From NCBI GenBank assembly GCA_947311845.1, contig CAMZMU010000117.1, positions 78,136,561-78,200,560 of the forward strand: a stretch of DNA of 64,000 nucleotides, read 5' to 3'. This DNA is from Poa pratensis (taxonomy: Eukaryota > Streptophyta > Magnoliopsida > Poales > Poaceae). The position numbers were made by a program, and so were the translations under genes. This document shows positions 23,627 through 34,364 of the stretch, piece after piece; position 1 is the stretch's first letter; every line of letters begins with the position of its first letter. A model generated the notes under the pieces. That model was not told the DNA's origin and ran no database searches. It saw only the letters and a list, made by a program, of their open reading frames with translations.

Positions 23627-23754
23627 TTCCCTCCATTCAACCATTCAATAGTAAGTGTCGCTCAAATAGATGTATCTAGTGTCGCTAAAACAGAGTTATC
23701 TATAGGTCTAGATACATCCGATTCAGCGACACTTAATATGTGACAGAGAGGGTG
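23627..23754. mobile_element. Stowaway-like MITE, degenerate
   Basis: Starts TTCCCTCCATTC, ends AGAGGGTG, flanked by TA at 23625 and 23755. Inner arms share TAAGTGTCGCT in inverted orientation. Confidence 0.72.
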
Positions 23755-24081
23755 TACTTTTTGGTTTATCCCGCATAAAAAGCTCATGAACTTTACTTTC
23801 ACTTACGCCAATTTATGAACGTGCTCGGTCTGTTCAACTGCGGCCTTATAATGCTAAATACAAATAGCTGAAAAAGCTTCATTGCTATCTGAGGTAAGCC
23901 ACATTGATATAATGAAAACGAAGGATCCACAACGATGACAGAACGACCCGAGTATGTTTTGGACCTCACGAGCAAACGCACACAAATTATTTCGTCACAG
24001 AGAGCCATTGGAGTCGGAGCAAAAGCTCAACAAACAAATTAATCATTCACAAGCAGATGGAGGGCGTGATGAGTGTCTATG

Positions 24082-24089
24082 AACCCTAA
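24082..24089 (+). promoter_or_regulatory. Telo-box in the DPH2 promoter, with a pyrimidine-rich leader downstream
   Basis: AACCCTAA lies 192 bp before the DPH2 ATG. A pyrimidine-rich stretch (24176-24250) follows and probably lies in the leader. Telo-boxes are common in plant promoters of translation genes, which suits an eEF2-modifying enzyme. That it works here is inference. Confidence 0.4.
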
Positions 24090-24280
24090 ATTGTCCATCC
24101 AACGGCTCACACAAAACAAAGAACCTAGAGCTGAACTCAGCTGCAGCGGCGGCCGGCGGCGGTCCGAAAAAGGCCAAACCCTCTTCCTCCCTTCCCCTTC
24201 CTCTGCTAGCTCTCCTCCAGTCCTCCTGCCCTGCGCTCCTCCCCTCCCGAACTGAACCCACTCTCTTCGAATCCCCGGCC

Positions 24281-27200
24281 ATGGACGACATCAGCTCCAG
24301 GTACGAGATCCCGCGGACCGCCGAGTTCCTTCTGTCCCGCGCCTACACCAGGTCGCCCTCCAGGTAATTTCCCCTTTCTTTATTTCTCGAGTTTTCTTTC
24401 GGTTTTTAGCTGTGTCGCTGCGTTTGATTCCCAAAGCATTTACCTTTTCTCTGTCTCGTCTCCATCGCGCTCTTAGTTCCCGGACGAGCTGCTCAAGGAC
24501 GCGGCGCCGGTGACCCGGGCGCTGCGGAAGGAGCTCGGCGGCGGCGGGACCAGGTTGTACGTCATGGCCGACACCGCCTACAACTCGTGCTGCGTCGATG
24601 AGGTGGGGGCGTCCGCCATAGACGCCCACTGCGTCGTCCACTACGGCCACTCCTGCATGAGCCCGTGAGCCCTTCTTGCCCTGCTCATCGTCAGTTGCTG
24701 CGCTCTGTTTTAGTGCTGTCAGTGTTAAGCTCGTAGCTTCAGACATTCCGTTAGGTTCAGTTTCAGTGTAGAAAATAAACGTGCGTGTGTCGCCTGTGAC
24801 CACGCAGGAGTAGGCAACGGCGCACCAGCAATGGCATGGCTGATTCTTTTGCTTTCTGTTAGGAGTAGCGAGTTGCGGTGGATCGTGGGATGGTATGGCT
24901 GATGCCTCGGCATGGATTGATTTCTGGGCATGTTTGTTAGCCCATTTTCTGCCACTGTTAAATAAGAGGAGAGAAACAGAAAAGCTGCAGAATCTGCATG
25001 CAGCCCAAACCGTTCATTCTCATTTGTCAATCACCGCATAGAGTTTCCCTTCCATATGCTGCAACTGCACTCTTTTCTAAAGGTTGGAGATTTTCTAAAG
25101 GTTGGAGATTTAATAGAGGAGTAATATGCAGGCTATAAGTCGAGGGAAGATGCTTGGTTTCAGGTTTCTTGGGAGTTGGAGTTTTTGTCTCTGTAGGCCT
25201 CAATTTCTATGCTTGTTGGATAAATTATTGAATGTTTCTTATTATTCTCCCAGCGTTAGCGGCATTAAAAATTATTAGCTGGTCATGTCAGAGTTCGTCT
25301 GCTGTCTAGCAAAAGCATTGGCAGCTCTGAATTTAGCATGAAACCGTTGCTAGTTAATTGAAGGCGTTCCCCATTTTTGTTTGGTCATGGTCTGATGTCA
25401 ATGTGAGCTGTTTATCATATATACGTATTTTTGTTCTCATGTGTTTATACACTTTGTAACATAAAATTATTTTCAATTATTATGGTAGTTCATTGGGAGC
25501 CATTGTGTGCTGACATAAACAAATCTAACTGCAGAACATCAAATTTGCCAGCTTTCTTCGTATTTGGGAAGGCACCATTAGATATCAGTGCGTGTTGCCG
25601 CTCATTGCTGGATTGCTCGAGAGAAAGCAATAAACCCATTCTTGTATGGCTCAAACTATTTCTTATGATAACATGTGTGCTTCAGTTTAGGGAATAAGCA
25701 TGAATTCTGCTCGTTGTCATTGAATCCTGGAGCCAGGAGTCATAACTTTTTAAAACTATGTTACAAGATCAACGTACTGAAAAAGTTTGCCTTTCGTACT
25801 GAAATAAAATTACCCGTTCCAACAATGTTACATAAAATTAAGTTAAAAAAGAGGGCATTTCTGGATATAGACATTTTTTATATAATAATATCTATCGTTG
25901 AGAACAATATAGTGTACTGTAAGGTTAAAATTAATATCAATTGGACCATATCCTTCTTAAGGAAGTACACACAAATAGTTCATGACTCTAAATTAGACGA
26001 TATGCAAATAACCTGAGCCAAAAGTAGCTATAACGAAATAATATTTACTGGACCATGGTCATTCTGTTGTGTTATGGCTGCATCTGCATGAAATTGCCCT
26101 GTTTCCAATAATTATTGTGTAAGGCATGCATCGGGTTTAATTTCACTATGTTGCTGCATGTTTCCAGAACTACTATTTGCTTGTTTGACCATGAAATAGA
26201 TAATAAAAAGTATCGTGCTATCAATTACAATATTAATCAATTCTATTTGTAATAGTAATTTTGCTGCTCTCACTTATTACATAGGTGTTATGTGGATTAG
26301 AGTATGCACATGCGTTGGATGATCTTAAAGGAGGAACTGTGGAATTATGCAAATCAGATTCTCGCAATTATGAAATTCAGTATGCAGATGTTCTGTGTTC
26401 GGAAATGAGTCCATCAAGTGTTTTTGCAGAAGAGCAATGTCCTCAATCCAATGAAAGCACACACAACGATGATTTTCCTGTACAGAATGATGATTTGGCA
26501 AACTTTGTGAATAGTTGTTGTAATTTGGAAGGGTCCACGCGCAAGTATAATCTTGGAGGCCTTACATGGGTTATATCCATAGACGAGAAAATCGACGACT
26601 ATTTGATATACTGGATTGGAGAAGATAACTCCGCTTTTGCTAACGTTGCACTTACTTTCAATAAATGCGATATAGGTTTGTCTCTTTCTTCCTCATTTTA
26701 TTGCTGGTTGCTTAATTTTCTACTCCCTCCGTATCAAAATATAAGATGTTATAGATATTTTGATACGGACTACATACGGGCTAAAATGGGTGAATCTACA
26801 CACTAATACGCATCTAGGTACATCCGTATCACAAAAATGCTAAAACATCTTATATTTTGATACGGATATAGTAGTTTGGCTCTAGAATGTATCAATGTAG
26901 AATCAAGTTTGCTTTTCTGTTGACATATGTGTAAGTGATTTACGGGTAATATGAAGACACCATCGAGAGCTTCCTTGTTTGACTTCTAGGATATGTATTC
27001 TTAACACTCAGTTATTTATTACTTTTGCTAAATTGTTTCATTGTTGACATAAAGTAGCCAGTAGGTCCCTGCAGTTTCTTATTAGCCTGGCACCATAGCA
27101 TGCAGGAGGTTCTATAATAATTTCATAGCATTAGTTTGAGCATCATTCTTTAAATGTTTGTTTGAAGAGAAGAGGTCTTTATAATGAAATGCATTTGTAT

Positions 27201-28949
27201 ATTAATGAAGGAAATGTTTGTATGCAGTTAGATATGACACAGTCGCAAATCAATTCTCAAGGGATGTCTCTCATGTAATGAAAATTCTTAGGCGCAGGTA
27301 CATTTTCGTCCACTATGTTGATGCTTTTAGTTTCCTGTGAAATGCATGTACGCTATTAACTGTGTAGTATTAAACTATTAATTACAATGCAAACTGTTTG
27401 TAGATATTACCTTGTGGAGAAGGCAAAGGATGCAAACATCATTGGAATTTTGGTGGGAACTCTGGGTGTTGGTATGTACATCGCTACCTTTGATATTAAA
27501 ATACCAATGTTCAGTAGGTGAGTTTGGAAAGCTAAGGTAGTCTGGCGCTGGCTCTGCTACGTGATGCACAGGCACTGTTTGAACTTAACTTGTGCCAACA
27601 TGCCATGTGTTGAGAATTGCGTCCTTCAATATTTCCGTGTAAACATGCCATGTGTTGAGCATCAAATTTCTTCTGCATGTTGGATTTAATTTGGTTCGAT
27701 ATGGCCCAGTCTGATTGGTTCAGGCTAAGGCTGTTTCGACTGGTTTGAAGCATTTCAAAACGGGAAATATGCTCGAACTGGCCAATATCTTTGCTGGTTT
27801 GACCGGATCATTTTTCTTCTTCAGTTGAACCTCAAATTTCTGTTTCACAATAAATTCCTGCACTGCACTCTACTATAAGTATCCCTTAGCTTATCATATT
27901 TAGCTTGTCACTTTGGTAGTTAGGTGGCACATTGAATTGTTCTGTGATGCAGCTGGTTATCTTCAAATAATCGAGCAAATGAAAAATCTGATCAAAGCTG
28001 CTGGAAAGAAATCTTATACACTGGTCATGGGACGGCCTAATTCTGCCAAACTTGCCAATTTCCCTGAGGTGCTACTGAATTCTTAACTATTTCCTCCTCC
28101 TCATGTGAAGTTTAACTGACAAATTTTTTTTACGGCAGTGTGAAATTTTTGTGTATGTTTCTTGTGCCCAAACTGCTCTATTGGATAGCAAAGAATTTTT
28201 GGCCCCAGTTATCACACCTTTTGAAGCTGTATTAGCTTTTAGCAGGTACATTGCATTATTGACAGCAGTTACATACTACTCGTGAATTACAAACTTATCA
28301 GAAGTTGTGGTTAAATCTGGCATTGAACTTGAAGAATATGTTCTTTGACATTTTTATTAAATATGAGAAACGTTTTCAGGGGAAGAGAATGGACTGGCGA
28401 ATATCTCTTGGATTTTAAGGATTTAATCACTTCAGAGAAACCAGAAGTTGCAAGCAGAAGTGAAGAAGCTCGTTTTTCATTTATCAAAGGCGGATATGTG
28501 GAAGATGATTGTCCTCAAGGTATTGTGTACTTGGATCTATATATCTGTCTGTGTGCACGAGTTTTGTTGACATATTGAAGTCCGTGCACCTTTACTGTGT
28601 TATTTATTGAGTTCCATCTTCCATGTGGAAGCCCTAGTAGTCCTGCACCTCTCTCATTTTTTTCTAAATCCTACGTGTTTTCTGACCATTTCGCCCCACA
28701 GAAAACGAGGAGCACCCAAAAACAACACTTGCACTGGCTGAGCTAACGGAAAAGGCCCTAAGCGTCAGAAACCAAAACAATGATGCAGTTCTTTACCAAG
28801 GAGGTGCAAAGTCTGCGATTGACTACCTCAAGGCGCGGTCCTACCGTGGTCTCACAGGAGAATACGAGGAAGCACCGGACACTATCTTGGTAGGCAGGAC
28901 AGGGAGGGCTGCTGGTTACTCTGACGAGAAAACAAAGAGCTCGCAATGA
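24281..28949 (+). CDS. DPH2: Diphthamide biosynthesis protein 2 (ten exons, one-base deficit in exon 1)
   Basis: DPH2 works with DPH1 as an iron-sulfur enzyme that moves the 3-amino-3-carboxypropyl group of S-adenosylmethionine to a histidine of eEF2, the first step of diphthamide synthesis in the cytosol. Exons: 24281-24363, 24477-24664, 25535-25643, 26285-26675, 27228-27297, 27404-27471, 27953-28068, 28139-28245, 28380-28519, 28702-28949, all bounded by GT and AG. Recognisable segments are [15 protein letters not shown] (with a cluster-type Cys), [55 protein letters not shown] and [12 protein letters not shown]. Exons 2-10 join in phase and the expected product is about 506 residues. Exon 1 is 83 nt, one short of what the exon 2 frame needs, because a G-run near 24351 has one G too few. 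As written the protein stops early in exon 2. Sequencing error or true lesion cannot be told apart here. Confidence 0.92.
26723..26871. mobile_element. Stowaway MITE in DPH2 intron 4
   Basis: Starts CTCCCTCCGTATCAAAATAT and ends with the inverted equivalent, flanked by TA at 26721 and 26872. It sits between exons 4 and 5, so it does not touch coding sequence. Confidence 0.9.
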
Positions 28950-29039
28950 AGGAATGCTGCATGCGGTGTTGCGGGTATTTTGCATCCTCCTGATTAGTTT
29001 CGTGGATAAGTGAGCCTTAGATTGGCGTTTTAGGGCCTT

Positions 29040-29820
29040 CTCTGGCTGTTCTTTCAGTTTTGTATACTACTCCCCCCGTTCCAAATTAGATGACTTCCAT
29101 TTGTACACATGTGAATGTATATATATACATTCACATGTGTACAAATGGAAGTCATCTAATTTAGAACGGAGGGAGTAGAAACTACTATATTCACAGGTCA
29201 GTTTTGTTGTGAGCCATGAGCCTCGTGGAAATGTGTGGGCACTTGTTTGGGACTTGGGATATATACGCAGTCTTTCGATTCAAGTAGATCTTTTGCCATG
29301 TAAGCTGCAGGGAGACCCTGCAGTATATTTTTATTAGAAGAAACAAAAGTTATTTGCTAGATATACTGAGAATGTACATCAAGGGTAAGGATGTACAAAG
29401 CTTGAAGCCAAGCCCAAAGGTTTACTAAAAGAAAGCTACTTTATTCCAAAGGAGATAATATAAATATCCTTTTTGTACTGAAATTTCCATGAGACTACGA
29501 GGATGAACATCGTGAAAGAAAACTTGGTGTTTCTCTGACTCAAGATATTTACCATGTGAAAAGAGATCTTCCAGCACTAAAGTTGCAGTGAGTGCAGATG
29601 TAGTCATTGGTGACATGAAGACTACACCTCGGTGTTGAGCCTATATAATTCCGGAGAAGCCAAGTAAAGGCTAACTTAAGAGGTTCAGATCAAGGCGATC
29701 TGAGGTAAGAGTGTTAGTGTGCTGAAAAGCCAAAGAGTAGGAGGTTGCGGGAAGATCATAAACTCTACATGTTGTCTAAATTCAGACCACTAGTTTAGCA
29801 GGCGCCCTAAGAAGCACCAA
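29040..29820. repeat. DPH2 3'-flank repeat, copy 1
   Basis: Starts in the DPH2 3' untranslated region. It shares long blocks with 31085-31860 and, in its second half, 33310-33600: CAGTTTTGTTGTGAG, AGAAACAAAAGTTATT, GAGATCTTCC, GACATGAAGA, GTTGAGCCTATAT, GTGTGCTGAAAAGCCAAAGAG. Copy 1 carries a Stowaway MITE (29070-29175) that copy 2 lacks. Confidence 0.8.
29070..29175. mobile_element. Stowaway MITE, near-perfect 106-bp hairpin
   Basis: The two halves are almost exact inverted copies that meet at ATATATAT. Ends are CTCCCCCCGTTCC and GGAACGGAGGGAG-like, flanked by TA at 29068 and 29176. The second copy of the surrounding repeat has the undisturbed site (AAACTAGAAACTG, near 31122). Confidence 0.95.
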
Positions 29821-31084
29821 AGGCTACGGCGCTGCCTGGTGCGCCTCCTCGCCGTACAGTAGCGGCCCAATCATGGTCTAATCTCAATTTCGTCTATGTT
29901 CACTTGTTTGTGTACCTCTTCTCGTCTCTTTGCAAGCCCGCCCTCCGCATCTGTGCAGATTGCCACCGGAGCCACTCGCCGTCCATCTTCGACGGGCTCC
30001 TCGCCGGTCAGGTGCGGCCCAACTTTTTGCCTTGCACGGTGTCATCCTATGATTCATCCACTGCAAGTGGTTTCGACTACCAAAATATTTTCAATTTCAA
30101 AGGTTTTCTCCTTGATTATGAAGCAAACCTAGATAACATGCAAAGTTCCACCGTATCAATTATATGCAACATTTGCACACCTAAGTCAGAATGTAACCAG
30201 AAATTAATCTATTCTTTTGTCTTGTTACCCCAAGAATCCACACAAAACATGGATTCAAATCAATTCTTTAACAAAAATCAATCTGGACATGAAAAAAAGA
30301 AATGGATGGATAAAAATGTGCATTTGAGCACCATTCTGAGCCAGAGCACACTTATTCGTAGAACCACTAAATATATATGCCTGATCAGTTCCAGTCAGAT
30401 CGCCCCAATGGTTCAACCACTAGAAGTTAATGCAAATTGCAGAAAGTTAGTTCAGTTATTCTGGCTGGCAAAACTAGAAGTAGATGGAAGTTAATGCTCC
30501 TCAAAATTTCAGTTTAAGAAAATCAGTAATAATCAGTAGGGGATAATCTATTAGAAAAGCTTGTCCTTGAGAAAAACAATCAGGACATAGATGTGAATTT
30601 TGTACCAGATGCATTAAATTTAGACCCATGACTCATATGTGCAACACGGAAATCATCCTGCCAAAAAAATAGCACAAACAAAGTTAAGCTTTAATCTATG
30701 AAGTGTAAAATGTATAATAGTTGTGCATGTAATGTTTACATAATTACCAACAAATCTCAAATTAAACAAGTAAAGAAAGCTTCAATATAATGCAAGGTTA
30801 TCAACAGTAGCGTGTAGCTAGCTCAGCAGATCTATGATGAAGGTGCAATAGTAAGAAACAAAGTGCAAAATTAAGATGGTCGAGATGCCTTGATCCCAAT
30901 GAAAAAGTTAAAAAGAAATCACTACCACTAATGGTTAGAAGATGGAAATAAAAAACTTCTGCTTTTTATTGAAACAAGGCAAAAGTTTTGCCTTTTATAT
31001 TGATAAAGAACTTCTGCTTTTTACATGGGGTTTATCCATAGTGTGGAAGGGTCAAATAAGGTAACTCTGATGTTGGTTTACTGG
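29821..31084. other. Intergenic DNA with an unassigned 196-codon reading frame
   Basis: 29904-30494 is open on the plus strand. Only its first 50 residues look protein-like (ICADCHRSHSPSIFDG); the rest is AT-rich. It may be a captured gene fragment. I do not call it a gene. Nothing else is recognised. Confidence 0.35.
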
Positions 31085-31881
31085 CTGAGGGCCTTCTTTA
31101 TATGTCCTTTCAATTTCGTAAACTAGAAACTGTTGTATTCAAGGGCCAGTTTTGTTGTGAGTCATGATCCTTGTGGAAATCTGTGTATAGTTGTTCAGAA
31201 ATTGGGATATATACAGTTTGCCAATTGAAGTAGATTTTTTTACCGTATGGTTAATTGTCAACCCAAATTTTGTATGTTATTTTTTGCTGCAGAGCTGTAG
31301 GGGGAGGCCTTGACTGTACATATTTAATTAAAAGAAACAAAAGTTATTAACAAGATATGCTGGGAATTTACGTCAAGGGGGAGGGATGTACGAAGATTCA
31401 AGCCAAGCCCTAAGAAAGGGCTGACATATTTTTTTGTACTGAATTTTCCAGGAGCTATGACTAGGACTAACATTGTGATTGTTCTGTTTTTTTTTTTTTT
31501 TTGCGTTTCTCTGAGTCTGAGATGTTCCATGCAGCCACAATGAAGGCTTCCATTAAGAAGGCAAGAAGGTCCATGTGAAAGGAGATCTTCAGCAGGTTGT
31601 AGAGAGTGCAGATGTAGTCATTGATGACATGAAGATTGTGCCTCATGTTGAGCCTATATATATCATTCAGGATAAACCAGAGGCTAACTCGAAGGTCCAG
31701 ATCCAGATGATCGAGGTAAGAGCGTCAGTGTGCTGAAAAGCCAAAGAGTAGTATTTCCTGTGGGAGTAGGAGGTGCCGGGAAAATTATGAATTCATGTCA
31801 GTTAGGATGGCCTGACCACTAGGCTAGGAGGCGCTCTGGCAAATTGACACACTGTCATTAGTGCACTGCCGGGAATGACTC
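31085..31881. repeat. DPH2 3'-flank repeat, copy 2 (first part)
   Basis: Aligned with copy 1 from GGGCCTTCT to AGGAGGCGCTCTGG and lacks the Stowaway MITE. It continues at 32240 after a LINE fragment. Confidence 0.8.
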
Positions 31882-31897
31882 AACAATAGTCAATGTT

Positions 31898-32239
31898 TAT
31901 CAAACGATGGCGCTCAGTCGCGCTTCTAACCTGGTGGAACCTCTGGAAAGCACGCAACGACAGGATCTTCAATAACCACGCCGTTGCTACCACTCTTCTA
32001 GCTGATTCGATCCTCTCGGAGTTGGCCCAGTGGCGAGCAGCTGGGCTGCTAATCACGGTGTGGCCGGCAGGGGCTTGAGTTCGCTTATACATGTAGATAA
32101 TTAGCTAGTTAAATTCAGTTTTGCTTTACATATACCTTGTTCTACCTTTTTCATGTAACTTCCTTTAACCTTGTACTCCCGGCATTTGTTCCGGTCCCTC
32201 TATATTAATCGAAGCAGCGCCCGCTGCCTTCTGTAAAAA
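31898..32239 (+). mobile_element. 5'-truncated LINE with poly(A) and 16-bp target duplication
   Basis: Flanked by AACAATAGTCAATGTT at 31882-31897 and 32240-32255. The start encodes a stretch typical of the C-terminus of plant L1 reverse transcriptase proteins (TWWNLWKARNDRIFNN). It ends in a short A run after a 3' untranslated region. Only the last part of the element was copied. Confidence 0.92.
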
Positions 32240-32750
32240 AACAATAGTCAATGTTGTGTTGATAGTATATTGTGGGAATGGAGCCAAGGTTGTGCTGACA
32301 ATTCCGTGGAAATGGAGCAAAGGCATCTCTTGTTCCCGTAAGCCTTTGACCAGCCGGCCAGTGGGTCTCGTCATACATTTGAAGAAAATGATCAGAGGAA
32401 TATGATCAGCATACCTGTGCGGCAACCACTTCATGGATCTATGTGCAGGCAAGTGATGACAAAGGTGGAGTCAAATAGCATGGAAATGAGCGCACACATT
32501 ACATGATATCTTCTATATTGAATAAAGTTGCCTTGACTTGAAGAAAATGATCAGAGGAATATGATCAGCATACCTGTGCGGCAACCACTTCATGGATCTA
32601 TGTGCAGGCAAGTGATGACAAAGGTGGAGTCAAATAGCATGGAAATGAGCGCACACATTACATGATATCTTCTATATTGAATAAAGTTGCCTTGACTTGA
32701 TTCTCAGAGCACAAATTCTGATCTGGTGTGATCTCTACTATGTTGTTTTT
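32240..32750. repeat. DPH2 3'-flank repeat, copy 2 (second part)
   Basis: Continues copy 2 past the LINE. Matches 33640-33885 (GATAxTATATT, TGGAGCCA, CCTTTGACCAGCC, AATAAAG, CCTTGACTTGA). Contains the exact 159-bp duplication listed separately. Confidence 0.7.
32379..32696. repeat. Exact 159-bp tandem duplication
   Basis: 32379-32537 and 32538-32696 read identically, starting TTGAAGAAAATGATCAGAGG. Perfect identity amid diverged repeats points to a recent event or an assembly artefact. Confidence 0.95.
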
Positions 32751-33309
32751 TCATCCCTTGCAACTAATAGTCAAGGCCTGAAAATGCCCTTCCAATAGTG
32801 TTTGAGCTGGATTGGAGGGAGTACTAAATTGGGCCATGTTGCCAATGTTAGTAGTTGTTCCCAACTTGTAGCTATTGCATGCGCCGTTGTGAAATTCCCA
32901 ACTTGATGTATCCTTTTTATAGTTGGGTCTGCTCATTCGTTTAGTTTCCCACCTTTTCAGGTCAGGATGTCGATATTTGACAAAGCTATACATGTGATAT
33001 TACTTTGTTGATTGTTGAGATTATGAGATGTGTTACAATGGGGATATGATTGGAACCTCATATTTGATTATTTTATATTTGAATTTGACATGAATAACAA
33101 CCTGCGATATTGGAGTGATGATCGCTCCCTCATGCTTTTAGCCACTAAGGTCTATACTATTTTGGTTATAACAAATGTCTGGTCACCAACTAGTACATGG
33201 TGACTAAAGCTTTTAGCTACCAACTTACCATACATCCCTTGACCCTTTGTTACATGAGATGGCTAGTTAGTAGTCACCGAATAACACACAATGGCTAAAC
33301 ACTTCTAGT
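32751..33309. other. Intergenic spacer
   Basis: AT-rich DNA between repeat copies 2 and 3. Short TAGTxACC motifs recur around 33130-33310 (possible small inverted-repeat structure). No gene seen. Confidence 0.4.
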
Positions 33310-33885
33310 TACCATGCAGCAAGACCTCCATAAAGAAGCCAAGAAGAGCCATATGACAGGAGATCTTCCGGCAGGAAAGCTGCAGAGGGTGCATATGTGT
33401 AGTTGTTGGTGACATGAAGATTGCGCCTCCGGTGTTGAGCCTATATAATTCAGCAGAAGAACTTAGAGGTCCAGATCCAGGTGATCGAGATAAGAACGTC
33501 CGTGTGCTGGGAAGGAAAAGAGTAGTAATTTCTGTAGAAGTAGGAGGCGCCGGGAAAATCATATTCTCGAACTTGTCTCAGCATCCTGACCACTAGCCTA
33601 GGAGGCGCTGCCCCAAGTGCAAATCCAGGAGCCACTGAAAATCTGATCGTCAAGTTTGTGTCGATAATATATTCTGGAAATGGAGCCACGGCTTAGCTGC
33701 CAAGGCATCTTCCGTTTCTTTGAGCCTTTGACCAGCCAGTCAGAGCATATCATCAAACTTGCCAAGAAAATGACGCATTCCGGTATTCCAATACAGTACG
33801 TGTAGTCAACTAGCATGTAAAACACCGTACGTATTACATGATAGAATGATTTTTCAATAAAGCGAGTGGCCTTGACTTGACTGTA
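33310..33885. repeat. DPH2 3'-flank repeat, copy 3
   Basis: Third diverged copy, lacking the part nearest DPH2. It ends with CCTTGACTTGACTG immediately before the promoter region of the receptor kinase. Confidence 0.75.
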
Positions 33886-33899
33886 GCTAGCGACAATGG

Positions 33900-34364
33900 A
33901 TTGTCCTATAAAGATCATATAAGTACAGGCCATTCTAGTACACGCGCTCAGCTCAACTCGATCCAGGTCGTCGCTGGGAATTGCTCTGGCGCCCCCGGTG
34001 TCTCTGCTGTGCCCCCGCCACTGACATCGATCAGCCGTAAGAAAAGTAAGCCTCACTTGTTCAAGCATCTGTTGGTGTCACTCATCTAGCTTTTGCTTCT
34101 CTTCACAAACTGCATTCCTCACTATGTCTCTCTATTGCAAAGAAAACTCTGTTTCATCTGCGTCGCACATACGTACAGTTAATCTGAATGAATCTTTCCG
34201 AACAACCTAGAGAAAAAGGAGAGCTAGCTGAAAGTGAAGCTAAATCATTTTCAGGTAGTAAACAACCTGCAGAATTCACCCCCGGCTCTTTTCTAATTAC
34301 TTTCTTTTGTCTATGCATATGAACATTACAGAGATCTAGCCAAAGTAGCATATACTACAAGGCA
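33900..34364 (+). promoter_or_regulatory. Likely receptor-kinase promoter and leader with an intron
   Basis: CCTATAAAGATCATATAAG (from 33904) is a TATA-like region. About 130 bp on, AGCCGTAAGAAAAG is a plausible donor, and a T-rich tract ending in TTACAG at about 34331 a plausible acceptor. That would leave a short second leader exon before the ATG at 34365. Transcript data would be needed to confirm it. Confidence 0.35.

Larger units (their letters stand above)
21841..24080. other. Intergenic DNA upstream of DPH2
   Basis: AT-rich sequence without a credible gene. It contains the poly-C run and one Stowaway MITE listed separately. Sequence near 22800-23140 resembles the 3' part of a retroelement, but I cannot identify it. 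Confidence 0.5.

Noticed and set aside
24291..24803. Minus-strand reading frame over DPH2 exons 1-2
   Set aside because: It is the shadow of GC-rich DPH2 exons, which have splice sites and a family match.
29904..30494. 196-codon ORF with a CADCHRSH segment
   Set aside because: Only the first quarter looks like protein, nothing around it suggests a gene, and no family was recognised.
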